Source: Methanobacteriota archaeon (GTDB lineage: Archaea; Halobacteriota; Methanosarcinia; Methanosarcinales; Methanosarcinaceae). From it: a stretch of 64,000 nucleotides of DNA. Position numbers and translations under genes: made by a program. The number at the start of each line of letters is the position of its first letter. The first letter of the stretch is position 1. This document shows, in pieces, positions 34,255 to 43,147 of the stretch. The stretch is taken from contig JAEWQJ010000043.1 of the NCBI GenBank assembly GCA_023399215.1, forward strand, positions 76,782 to 140,781, given 5' to 3'. The notes under the pieces are model-generated. The model searched no databases. It was given only the letters and a program-made list of their open reading frames with translations, and was not told where the DNA came from.

Positions 34255-35031
34255 TTACTTCTCAAGTGTATTTATTACATTTCTGCGGGCCAGGAAACCA
34301 GCAAGTTCATCATCCAAGCTAAGGACTGGAACACCTCCTACATCGTGTTCTAGCATTGTCCTAACAGCTTCTTCAAGCGGAGTATTGGTATAGACACTAA
34401 TCACACTACGGGTCATAATATCCCCTACCAATAGGTTCTTGATCCTTGAATCCTGCTGATTATCAGCCACCAGATCTCTGAAAGAACGCATGGCAAAGGC
34501 AATATCGTCTTCAGCAATAATGCCTACAAGTTTTCCGTTTTCAATTACTGGCAGCCTTCCTACATCTTTGTCAAGGATAAGTCGCCTGGCGTGGCTAACC
34601 CTCTCAGATGAACTGATAACTACAGGACTTTTTTCCATTACTTCCCCGGCAAAGCCTGTGAAGTGGTTTAGTTCCATGAATTCCTGGGGTGTCACCCAGC
34701 CCAGGGCTTTTCCATTATCAGTGACAATAATTACGCCACCAGTCTTTTTCATCAGGGTAAGAACATCCCTGGTATCGGTATCAGGCAGAACCTTTACAAA
34801 ATTGTCGGATACGGCTGTTGCAACATGCAGAGAGGATGCAGGTTTACTCAGTTTCTTACGAGTCCCTAGCTGCTCTGTCAGACTTCTCATTGTAAGTACA
34901 CCGATTATCTGGTCGTCATGAACTACCAGCAGACGTTTTGTGTTTTTCTTTTCCATTAGATCCAGAGCGTGAGATATAGTGTCTGACTTATCAATCCTGT
35001 ATGGCTGTACCATTATGTCTTTAGCTTGCAT
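34255..35031 (-). CDS. CBS-domain protein 1 (four CBS motifs)
   Basis: 258 aa from the preferred start. GAGGTGA (35037-35043) six bases before ATG 35031 decides the start (MQAKDIMVQPYRI); an ATG at 35064 is less likely. Four CBS modules in two Bateman pairs (DIMVQPYRIDKSD, VSDNFVKVLPDTDTRDVL, VMEKSPVVISSSERV, DIMTRSVISVYTNTP). Such proteins bind AMP, ATP or SAM and regulate partner proteins. No catalytic domain is attached. First of five consecutive CBS genes on this strand; partners unknown. Confidence 0.88.
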   Translation of the reverse strand: MQAKDIMVQPYRIDKSDTISHALDLMEKKNTKRLLVVHDDQIIGVLTMRSLTEQLGTRKKLSKPASSLHVATAVSDNFVKVLPDTDTRDVLTLMKKTGGVIIVTDNGKALGWVTPQEFMELNHFTGFAGEVMEKSPVVISSSERVSHARRLILDKDVGRLPVIENGKLVGIIAEDDIAFAMRSFRDLVADNQQDSRIKNLLVGDIMTRSVISVYTNTPLEEAVRTMLEHDVGGVPVLSLDDELAGFLARRNVINTLEK

Positions 35032-35200
35032 GCAATTCACCTCATGCGTATCCAGAATTTCCAATTATATTTTTCGCAATTCTTTGCGTGTTTTCTTCAT
35101 CCGTTTCCTACGGTTTAATTCCGCATCCTTTTCTTACTTTGGATGATTTATCTATCGTGGTTTATTGGTTTTTCGCAGTACATGCCTCCACTGCGGTGTT

Positions 35201-36046
35201 TCAGAGGATGGCTTTCATGATATCGGTTCTGCTTAGTATACCCACTATCTCTTCTCCATCACTGACAGGTAATGCAGTCACTCCATCTTCAATCATATTT
35301 TTGGCGGCTGCACTAACATCTTCATTTACGTCAATGGAATTTATTGGAGATATCATGATATCTTCTGCGGTTAAGGGTAACTCTTTTACGTATCTATAGG
35401 TCTTCTGGCCTCCAGGAGAGGATTTCCTGGTCATCTTGATATTTTTCATGGAAAGTTCGCCTTGAAAATCAGTTAAGAGATTTAAGGCGAGGCTTCTGCT
35501 GGAAATAATCCCTACAGGCTTTCCTGCATCGTCTTTAACGATCACTCTTTCGATGTTATTCCTGTTCATTTCGTCAATTACATGGTTGATAGTATGATGC
35601 CTGTGAACAGAAATAATATCCTCAGTCATTAGTTTAGAGATTTTTGTTTTCATATCCTCTTTATTTTCCGCAACATAGCGCACAAGATCTGTCCTGGTGA
35701 TAATACCTACAATATCGTTCTTTACCACCGGAATAGTATGCACTCCGTTCTCAAGCATTAAGGCAGCTGCCTGGGAAATAGAGGCTTCAGGATAGATGCT
35801 AATAACCGACTCGGTCATCAATAATTTGATAGGGATCTTATCTATCGGTCTTCTCCTCCAAAGAGGTTCAGCCTGAGCCAGACGGTTGGTAATGTCTGAT
35901 TTTGTAACGATTCCCACTATCTTGTCCTCATTGAGGACGAGCAACGTACTGATTTTATGCCTTAACATCAGTTTTCTCGCACGTGACACGGGTTCTTCTG
36001 TGTTTACGACGTACACAGGTGAACTCATGATGTCCGCTACATTCAT
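35201..36046 (-). CDS. CBS-domain protein 2 (four CBS motifs)
   Basis: 281 aa. Four CBS modules: VADIMSSPVYVVNTEEPV, LLMTESVISIYPEAS, KLMTEDIISVHRHHT and DIMISPINSIDVNED, joined as two Bateman pairs. AAGGAGGTACTTC is an excellent ribosome binding site for ATG 36046. No output domain. The spacing to CBS gene 1 is 169 bp, so it may share or lack a common transcript. Likely a nucleotide-sensing regulatory subunit; the ligand is not deducible. Confidence 0.88.
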   Translation of the reverse strand: MNVADIMSSPVYVVNTEEPVSRARKLMLRHKISTLLVLNEDKIVGIVTKSDITNRLAQAEPLWRRRPIDKIPIKLLMTESVISIYPEASISQAAALMLENGVHTIPVVKNDIVGIITRTDLVRYVAENKEDMKTKISKLMTEDIISVHRHHTINHVIDEMNRNNIERVIVKDDAGKPVGIISSRSLALNLLTDFQGELSMKNIKMTRKSSPGGQKTYRYVKELPLTAEDIMISPINSIDVNEDVSAAAKNMIEDGVTALPVSDGEEIVGILSRTDIMKAIL

Positions 36047-36528
36047 GAAGTACCTCCTTCACTTTTACAATATATAAGTGTCAATAATTATACTTTTTGA
36101 ATCGGAAGCAAAAGTTACAATTTTTAACTATACTCGGTAAACTTTTAAGGAAGTAACCAGTACCTCTTGTTGAAGCGAGAGCGATTTTAATAGGTTCTTA
36201 TTTTAGAAAGTTCTTACTTTAAAATGAGCTACACTTCAAATCCTGAGTACTCAATATACAGCTTACTTTTTGATCAATCCACAAAGTACAGGCTTACTTC
36301 TCGATCTGTCCAGCTAGAGAATTTTCCTTTTCTCCAAATCTCCTGGGAGCTTAACCTCCTTAAAACTTAAACCCGAAGGTTTTTTGGGCTCAGTCGACTT
36401 AAGGCTCAGTTCGACTTTAATTTTCGCTAAACTTCGTTAAGTTCCGTGACAGTTTGAACCAGCTTGAACCTGCCTGGACTAGTTTTAATCAATTAGAATC
36501 ATCTAATCAATTGATTATTTTCTTAAGT
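36047..36528. other. Spacer between CBS genes 2 and 3
   Basis: 482 bp, AT-rich with pyrimidine runs and short direct repeats around GGCTCAGT (36389, 36406). It probably contains the promoter of CBS gene 2. No gene or structure is supported. Confidence 0.5.
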
Positions 36529-37479
36529 TCATTTAAGAGATCTCAGAAGATCCCTTTCAGTAATAATACCGCGGAGCAGCCCATTATCCAGAACCGGAAG
36601 TGACCCTATCTTTTTCTCAAGCATTATTTCCATTGCTTTTCCCAGGTCTGTACCTGGACCCGTCCATATCAGATCTCTTGAGACAATAGAACCTACAGGC
36701 TGGTCTAGAGCCTCGTGAATGTTTCCTGTTGTCAGTTTACTGAAAGCTTCTCCTTTTCCAAGGAAATGGATAATATCAGAGGACGTGATAATTCCTGCGA
36801 AGATGCCATCCTTAACTACAGGAAGCCTTCGGAGCCTGTTATCTACCATTACTTTTGCTGCCTGTCCAATGGGTGTATCAGTTGATACCATCTTGACGTT
36901 CTCGGTCATATATTCATCAACAGTTCTGTTTGTCACAAGTCCGCCCATCAGTTCAAGTGCATTCCTTTCGGTAAAGATTGCGACGACCTGCATGTCACTG
37001 TTCACGATTGGCAGACCGCCTGTTCTTCTTTCAATCATCATTGAAACAGCATCTTTAAAGTCAGCCTGGTCAGATAGATAGGGAATATCAGTTTCCATGA
37101 TTTGCCGTACTTCTTCGTTGATCGCAGCTAGAAGGTTACCTTTGAAGCGGTTTTCAACGAGCAGATTCTTTCTTCCGCCCCCCAGAAAATCAATAATATC
37201 TACGGAAGTAACTACCCCTTCCAGCCTCCGTGTTCCGGCGTTTGTAATAGGAATGCGCCTGAACCTCTTTTCAGTCATAATCTTGATTGCATCCATTATT
37301 GTTGCGGTTGGAGGGAGGGTTACTACATTCCTTGTTGCCAGGGCCAGGATTTTTCCCTCATGTTCTGAAATGCGGGATTTAAACTCAGGACCTATTCGCA
37401 TAGTGCCCATGCTGCTAATCGTGTGCGGGTCTTTCTGCTGCGCTTTCTTGGATTTGCTCACACCTGGCTGAACCTTCAT
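36529..37479 (-). CDS. CBS-domain protein 3 (four CBS motifs)
   Basis: 316 aa from ATG 37479 (MKVQPGVSKSKKAQQ); the frame is open to 37689, but the first 70 residues of that version look non-coding in composition and neither start has a strong ribosome binding site. Four CBS modules follow (LATRNVVTLPPTATI, IMETDIPYLSDQAD, YMTENVKMVSTDTP, IVSRDLIWTGPGTD). The basic N-terminal tail of about 25 residues is an addition. No enzymatic domain. The third in the CBS run. Confidence 0.8.
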   Translation of the reverse strand: MKVQPGVSKSKKAQQKDPHTISSMGTMRIGPEFKSRISEHEGKILALATRNVVTLPPTATIMDAIKIMTEKRFRRIPITNAGTRRLEGVVTSVDIIDFLGGGRKNLLVENRFKGNLLAAINEEVRQIMETDIPYLSDQADFKDAVSMMIERRTGGLPIVNSDMQVVAIFTERNALELMGGLVTNRTVDEYMTENVKMVSTDTPIGQAAKVMVDNRLRRLPVVKDGIFAGIITSSDIIHFLGKGEAFSKLTTGNIHEALDQPVGSIVSRDLIWTGPGTDLGKAMEIMLEKKIGSLPVLDNGLLRGIITERDLLRSLK

Positions 37480-37864
37480 CTTATCGACGGACGAAAATGT
37501 CGTATTTCTGTTCAATAGGACCACCGAATTCGAGTTGCAGTTAATTGCTTTTTTCGTATTCCATTTCTTCTTTTCCTGCTGCTTTCTTGCAGAAACTTTC
37601 CCTGGAGTCTGCAGTTCATTCCTCAACAGACCCAGATTTGCTCCCGGAAAAAATAAAACCTGAAAGCAATTTCTCCCGAATCTTTCCAAAAGGTTTGCTT
37701 TATCCTATATTTATAATTATTATTAATGATGATCTTTGGTGTTATAATCTTTTTGTGTGAAAACTTACTGCTTTTTTTCGCATTTCACTAATTCTCTTTT
37801 AATTCTCTTTTAATTCTGTGATTAGTTGTTGACCTTTCACCGGATACTTTCATTATACCTTTTT

Positions 37865-38680
37865 TCAAAGGCGATTTTCGGAGGGTTTTTCAGGCCATAC
37901 ATTGACAATAGATTCCAGAAGGTCTTGTCTATCAACGATTCCAGATACCCTGTCTTTTTCATTTACAATGGTAACTCTTCCGATATCTTGGCGAATAATC
38001 ATCTCAATTGCTTTCTGAATGGAGTCATTTTCTGAAAGTGTATACGTAGGGGTTGACATTATCTTTTCAACTTTTGGGCTTTCATTAGGCCTCGTTCGTC
38101 TCTCGTCTTCCACTTCAGTACGCACAGCACCTGATTTGATTATGTCCCTGCGGGTTATCATTCCAATGGGTTCGCCTTTCTTTGCAACTACAGGAATACC
38201 TGTATAATCGGTCTCGAGCATATACGCCCAGACTACGCTAACTTTGTCGTCTTGTGAACACGTTTTGACTTTTTTTGTCATCACGGCATGCAATGTTTTA
38301 GGAATATTTTTTGGAACTTCAACGTTTCTGAGAATATCCACATTACTCAGGACTCCAACAACTGTACGGTCCGTAGTTGATTTAACAACAGGAACTCTGT
38401 TCTGTTTCGACTGCACCATCAGTTTTGCGGCCTTTATAATATCCATATCCGGAGTGACTGTAGGGGATTGGCTTGCATACCCGCCTACTGTGACATTCGA
38501 GCGTGTAGAGGTAATTCTCAAGATATCTTGGTCGCTTAACATTCCCACAAGCCTGTTCTCTTCGTCAACAACAACAAGGCTTCGAAGAAGGTAATCGCGC
38601 ATCAGCTGACGGGCACGAGTCACAAATTCTCCCTCTTTGATACTCACAGGTTCATCTGTCATAATCTCGCTAACGTTCAT
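37865..38680 (-). CDS. CBS-domain protein 4 (four CBS motifs)
   Basis: 271 aa. Modules begin at VSEIMTDEPVSIKEGE, YASQSPTVTPDMDI, VMTKKVKTCSQDDKV and IMSTPTYTLSENDS. AAGGTGGTAGACA precedes ATG 38680. Ends shortly after the last module (VNVWPEKPSENRL). It lies 63 bp downstream of CBS gene 5, so these two are probably one transcript. Ligand unknown. Confidence 0.88.
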   Translation of the reverse strand: MNVSEIMTDEPVSIKEGEFVTRARQLMRDYLLRSLVVVDEENRLVGMLSDQDILRITSTRSNVTVGGYASQSPTVTPDMDIIKAAKLMVQSKQNRVPVVKSTTDRTVVGVLSNVDILRNVEVPKNIPKTLHAVMTKKVKTCSQDDKVSVVWAYMLETDYTGIPVVAKKGEPIGMITRRDIIKSGAVRTEVEDERRTRPNESPKVEKIMSTPTYTLSENDSIQKAIEMIIRQDIGRVTIVNEKDRVSGIVDRQDLLESIVNVWPEKPSENRL

Positions 38681-38743
38681 TGTCTACCACCTTATGCTCT
38701 CTTTAAAAAAGGAATTTCGAAATCGGTAGATAAAGGTCATAAG

Positions 38744-39397
38744 TTATTCGTAGTCCTCGCCTTCTTCTTGCCGGCAGTTTCCGCAAAGGTATCTTCCATC
38801 CACAAATCTAAGATCATATGAAAAGACATTACAGGACTCGCATATCCCCGTTTGCAAATCCTCTGCCTCTGAAATCTCTTCGATTGATGGGGTGGAAAGG
38901 AGAGCCTCTCTGTTCATGTCAATAAGTTCTTTAAGGATAGTATTAAGTCCGGGTGTTACTATCAGGATATCAGTGTTCGAAATCACTCCTACTATTCTAC
39001 CGTTTTCCAAGACAGGCAGCCTTTTAATATTTGCCTTTAACATGATCTCGGAAGCTTCTACTATACTTGTTTCAGGCTCTACGGTTATCAAGGGGGTTGA
39101 TAGGATTTCGCTTGCCTTTACCTCACCTGGTTTTCTATCTTCTGTAACAATACTCTTTACAAAGTCCCTTTCAGTTATAATTCCCATGGCTTTGCCATTT
39201 TCTGTAATAATGACGCTTCCTGCATCACGGCTGATCATTTCCCTTGCAATGGCAGGAATATTTGAATTAATGTCCATTATTATGACTGCTTTATTCATGA
39301 CTTCAGCAACTGAGACCTCTCTTTCAATCTCTTTGCTGTGAATACCAGTACCTATAGCTTTCTCAGCATCGGTACCCCTCCCAGGTCCATCTGCCAT
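38744..39397 (-). CDS. CBS-pair protein 5 with C-terminal zinc ribbon
   Basis: 217 aa. One Bateman pair (VAEVMNKAVIIMDINSN and ASEILSTPLITVEPET) plus a C-terminal Cys4 zinc ribbon, CESCNVFSYDLRFVDGRY then LCGNCRQEEGEDYE (CxxC-about 18-CxxC). The ribbon may bind nucleic acid or a partner and sets it apart from its four neighbours. AGGGGGAA lies about twelve bases before the ATG. It is the most upstream gene of the CBS cluster by transcription direction. Confidence 0.88.
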   Translation of the reverse strand: MADGPGRGTDAEKAIGTGIHSKEIEREVSVAEVMNKAVIIMDINSNIPAIAREMISRDAGSVIITENGKAMGIITERDFVKSIVTEDRKPGEVKASEILSTPLITVEPETSIVEASEIMLKANIKRLPVLENGRIVGVISNTDILIVTPGLNTILKELIDMNREALLSTPSIEEISEAEDLQTGICESCNVFSYDLRFVDGRYLCGNCRQEEGEDYE

Positions 39398-39880
39398 CTA
39401 CTGCCGTTCCCCCTTTCATTCCGTAATTCGGCAATTCACAATATAAAATTTACAGATAATTTCAGATTTTCAGATAATCTACAATATATAATTTATAATA
39501 TATTATTTAAAATGTGGTTTATAATAAAATTTCGATTAAAGGCTCTTCAGGTATCAAGTTTCCTGTGGAAAAACGTTCAAGATCGCTTTAGTTTTCCCTC
39601 CAGTTTAGGCCTTGCAATCATTAGCTTTTTAAAGATAATACTCCGGTGAGGCCCGTTGTCCCGGATTTAATTTTTTGTCCGCTTCCTCTAAGATGTTTTC
39701 CCCATAATTTTCGGACTTTTTTTACAGCTTATATTATGATTCAATGGTACATAATAATAACGGCATTTACTTTTTTTGTAGAGAACATAAATTTGCATGA
39801 AGTCAAGCGCATTCACTTTAAATCTCCAGTTAGCTTGTTTATGGTATAGCTAATGGTAAAAAACTTACGAAAATCACGGA

Positions 39881-39914
39881 GGAAATTTTTCAGAGCCCCT
39901 CCATTTCCACTGGA
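39881..39914 (-). repeat. ORB-like repeat copy A
   Basis: GGAAATTTTTCAGAGC is followed by CCCTCCATTTCCACTGGA. Read on the minus strand it ends in the ORB pattern CCAGTGGAAATGGAGGGG. Copy B at 40059 has the same 16-base left flank. Confidence 0.6.
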
Positions 39915-40058
39915 GATTTTTGCTGAGAATGAAAAAGGTTCAATCGTCTGGAAGAAGTATTAGAAAGAAGTGCAGAAAAGAAGTATACTTTAGAAAACAG
40001 ACTTATACAGTTTAAAAAAATCCAAATTATATTTGTAATGCTTTCTATTTCTCTCACA

Positions 40059-40091
40059 GGAAATTTTTCAGAGCCCTTTATTTCCACTGGA
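40059..40091 (-). repeat. ORB-like repeat copy B
   Basis: GGAAATTTTTCAGAGC is followed by CCTTTATTTCCACTGGA. The dyad CCAGTGGAAAT is intact on the minus strand, but the G-run is shortened. Confidence 0.5.
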
Positions 40092-40182
40092 ATGCACTTC
40101 ATAAGCTTTTGCCTTGAAAAGCATGGTTTAAGGAGTAAACCAGAAGCAAAAGCCAAATCAGAAACTGAAAAAGGGAGAGTGA

Positions 40183-41637
40183 TTAAAGCATAATTACTCT
40201 GCTTCGATTCCCGATACTCAGTTCGATTTCTTCATTCAAGCCATACTTTGCATATGCATTAATGATCTGGATTTCGGAGTCAATATCAAGGTCTTCGATC
40301 ACATAAGCCTGTTCTCCCCAGAGAGTTAACCTTATGCTGCCCGTTTCGTCTTTTAACTGGAGATTTGCAACCACGTTCTCGGTTCCATCTTCTCTTTCAA
40401 ACTCTCGGAGTTCTCCTATTTCGGAAACCTTACCCTGGACCGAATAGCTTTCCCCAGGGATAATATCAGCGATATCCGTAAACTTTTCTCTGTACTCAAT
40501 CTCCTTTTCACTCTTCTGGATTATTCCCCGGTTTCCAAGATTGAGTTCCACCTGCTGGTTGAAGGCATTTTCCCGAGAATAAGCATGAAGTACTTCTATG
40601 GTCTCGTCAAAATCGACTTCATCCAGAAAGCTGGTTTTTTCATCCCATAGAGTCAGCCTGATTTTTCCAGTGGAATCGCCAAGAAGAAGATTTCCGACTC
40701 TTCCGGTAGACCCGTCTTTTTTCTCAAAGGTCCGGATTTCCCCTATATCGAGTACTCTACCGGAAACGTTAATATTGTTCATATCAGCATTTATATCCTC
40801 AACTGGGATGAATTCCTCTTCATACTCGACTTTTTTCTCACTTTTCTTTATTATACTCCGGTTTCCCACCTGCAACTCAACTTTCTGGGTAAAGGCATTC
40901 TCCCGCGCATAAGCATTGACCAGCTCCACAGTGTCTCCATATTCTATCTGGTTCAGAAACTCGGTCCTGTCGTCCCAGAGGGTCACTCTGACTGTGCCTG
41001 TACTGTCTCCAAGAAGCAAGTTTCCTACCTTTCCACTGGTGCCGTCTTTTCGCTGGAAGGTCCTTACCTCTGAAATTTCCAGGACTTTTCCTGTCAAATT
41101 CAGGTCTCCCATGCCGTCTTTTATATCCTTTATTTTCTGATTGTTGGCAGCTACATCGATGTCTTCTTCACTCTCGGCTAGGACTCCATTGTTTCCCACA
41201 TTGACTTCCACTCCTGAGTATCCCTGCTTCGCATAGCCGCTGATCTGGAGGGTTTGCCCTGCTACGATTTTTCCAGCCTTTATGAGATCTGCCATGTTGT
41301 CCCAGAGCGTTAGCCTAATCTTGCCGGTTTCATCTCCAACAATTATATTTCCGACTCTACCTATCGTCCCGTCGTTTCGGGTAAATTCTTTGGTCTCAAA
41401 AACCGACACAACTTTTGCAACAAAATTAATTTGTCCGCTTTCAGCTGTAATGTTTTCAATCTTTACACTGTCCCGACCTACATCCGAAAATCCAAGTTCG
41501 TTGGCAATCAGCATGGCAGCCATAGGTTCATCGCAAAGCCCTCCCATGCTTTCGACCTTTTCCTGTATACGTTGCAGGAAGTCTTCTTTACTGATAACAT
41601 GGCTAAGTTTTTCATAGATTGATTCAATATCTGTCAT
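40183..41637 (-). CDS. rpa1: Replication protein A, four OB folds
   Basis: 484 aa with four consecutive OB folds at about residues 65-165, 170-275, 280-380 and 385-484. Each repeats a pattern such as VGNLLLGDSTGKIRLTLWD. This is the architecture and length of Methanosarcina RPA1, which lacks the zinc finger found in shorter RPAs. It coats single-stranded DNA during replication and repair. AAGGGGATAAT precedes ATG 41637. It is near the putative origin and two ORB-like boxes. Confidence 0.94.
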   Translation of the reverse strand: MTDIESIYEKLSHVISKEDFLQRIQEKVESMGGLCDEPMAAMLIANELGFSDVGRDSVKIENITAESGQINFVAKVVSVFETKEFTRNDGTIGRVGNIIVGDETGKIRLTLWDNMADLIKAGKIVAGQTLQISGYAKQGYSGVEVNVGNNGVLAESEEDIDVAANNQKIKDIKDGMGDLNLTGKVLEISEVRTFQRKDGTSGKVGNLLLGDSTGTVRVTLWDDRTEFLNQIEYGDTVELVNAYARENAFTQKVELQVGNRSIIKKSEKKVEYEEEFIPVEDINADMNNINVSGRVLDIGEIRTFEKKDGSTGRVGNLLLGDSTGKIRLTLWDEKTSFLDEVDFDETIEVLHAYSRENAFNQQVELNLGNRGIIQKSEKEIEYREKFTDIADIIPGESYSVQGKVSEIGELREFEREDGTENVVANLQLKDETGSIRLTLWGEQAYVIEDLDIDSEIQIINAYAKYGLNEEIELSIGNRSRVIML

Positions 41638-42328
41638 ATTATCCCCTTAATATATGATTTCTATTTTCAGTGTCTATTATTTGCCTCAATTCCTGCGGCA
41701 ATAATTGTTAGTGACTATTAGTGACGGTTAATGCTTTGAATCCGGTTTAGCATTATGGCATAAAATTCAAAAACTGTTAAGAGATAAGTAGATTACAGGT
41801 TAGTAAATTGCAAATTTACAAGTCTGAGCACATTAACTTTTTAATTACATCTTTTAATGAATGATAAGAATGGTCATAATCAAATACCTTCTAAAGTTCT
41901 TTTATTCTTTTTGATTTTAAGTTTGAACACGCGGCTGTCGAAGTACCTTATGTGCTACGATATGCAAGCCGTCTTACTAAAGATTACCGTGTGCCAGATG
42001 AAAGTATTTCTCAACAAAACGGAATCAATAAATAAACTATACCCGTTTAATAAACTATGCCCATTTAATAAACTATGTTTATGCTTATCTTATTCTATCT
42101 CCCGCGGGCTTTCAAGCTAAAGATACCTGAAATCAAAGCTTGATATTCACTATTTTTCCTTGAATACCTTACTGAAGAACTCAGAGGTTTCCTGTTCTGC
42201 AAATTCCAGAAAATAAATTGAGGCAGAGGATAGCTGAGATACATAAAATTTTAGCTCTGCAACTTTGTCAAAAGAGAACTTAAAACAAAACCTTATTTAT
42301 AGTAAAGTTTCATTATGTACGTGATACC
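41638..42328. other. Spacer with 18-bp repeat (42031-42084)
   Basis: AATAAACTAT begins an 18-bp unit at 42031, 42049 and 42067. The rest is AT-rich; the open frame across 41857-42120 depends on this repeat and is not believed. Confidence 0.65.
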
Positions 42329-42952
42329 ATGATTCGAAAATGCACTGAGCACGGCTATTTTAGAGGAGGCAGCTGTCTGCAGTGTAAACTCCCTGGAAGA
42401 TACCTGCTGGACGATAACAAGGAAGAAAAGCTTGGCAGGTTTGTATCTGGCGCTCTCCGGCATTTCCCAGAATCTGCAGGAGTTAAAATGGACAGATTCG
42501 GCTGGGTCAATCTCAACGATTTCTGTGACGTTATGAGAAAGCGATACAGCTGGATGAGGAAGGAATACCTTTACGCGCTTGTAGAATCTGATGAAAAAGG
42601 AAGGTACGAGATCCGCGATTCAAGAATCAGGGCACGTTACGGGCACTCTGTCGACATTGATCTGGATTACAGGGAAAGCGATTCTCCATATCTGTATTAT
42701 GGGGCAAGCCCTGAAGAAGTTGATGTTCTGCTGGAGAACGGAATTTTTCCAATAAAGCAAAGATATGTCCATCTCAGCACTTCGTATGAAAAGGCAGTAG
42801 AAGTGGCTCTTATTCATACTGAAAACCCTGTAATCCTTCAAATAGATGCCTTTAAAGCTCAGGAAGATGGGATCTCTCTCAAGCTTGCAACTGATGACAT
42901 CGTACTTGCAGAAAAGATACCTCCTGAATACCTTTTTGTCGTTGAAGATTGA
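42329..42952 (+). CDS. kptA: RNA 2'-phosphotransferase KptA/Tpt1
   Basis: 207 aa. Removes a 2'-phosphate from spliced RNA using NAD+, giving ADP-ribose 1'',2''-cyclic phosphate. The N-terminus holds a small zinc-ribbon-like motif (Cys5, His8, Cys16, Cys19), common in archaeal members. The catalytic core has LGRFVSGALRHFPESAGV, DRFGWVNL, ARYGHSVDID and YYGASPEEV. GTGATA precedes ATG 42329. Archaeal tRNA splicing does not normally leave 2'-phosphates, so its physiological substrate is uncertain. RtcA and an RNA ligase are also in this window. Confidence 0.93.
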   Translation: MIRKCTEHGYFRGGSCLQCKLPGRYLLDDNKEEKLGRFVSGALRHFPESAGVKMDRFGWVNLNDFCDVMRKRYSWMRKEYLYALVESDEKGRYEIRDSRIRARYGHSVDIDLDYRESDSPYLYYGASPEEVDVLLENGIFPIKQRYVHLSTSYEKAVEVALIHTENPVILQIDAFKAQEDGISLKLATDDIVLAEKIPPEYLFVVED

Positions 42953-43147
42953 TTATAAAGGGCTGAATTCAAAAGAATATATTAAAAATACTGATTGTTA
43001 AATTTTTAGCAAGTTATTTGTGGTACTTTTCCTGTTCTTTTCCTGTTCTTTTCTTTTCTTTCCTTTTTCTTTTACTTCCAATTTCCTTTTATCTTCTCTC
43101 TTTTACCTTTTGTTCCTCTTTTCTGTATCTATCTTTCCTTTTCTCTC

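Larger units (their letters stand above)
39398..40182. other. Spacer with two ORB-like boxes
   Basis: 785 bp, AT-rich, between the CBS cluster and RPA. It holds two near-identical 33-34-bp copies (39881-39914, 40059-40091) described separately. No gene is supported, although a weak open frame crosses the region. Confidence 0.6.

Noticed and set aside
39890..40156. 88-codon minus-strand frame containing PVEIKG and PVEMEG
   Set aside because: These motifs are translations of the two ORB-like repeats; no other coding sign.
41857..42120. 87-codon plus-strand frame
   Set aside because: Depends on the 18-bp repeat and lacks a ribosome binding site.
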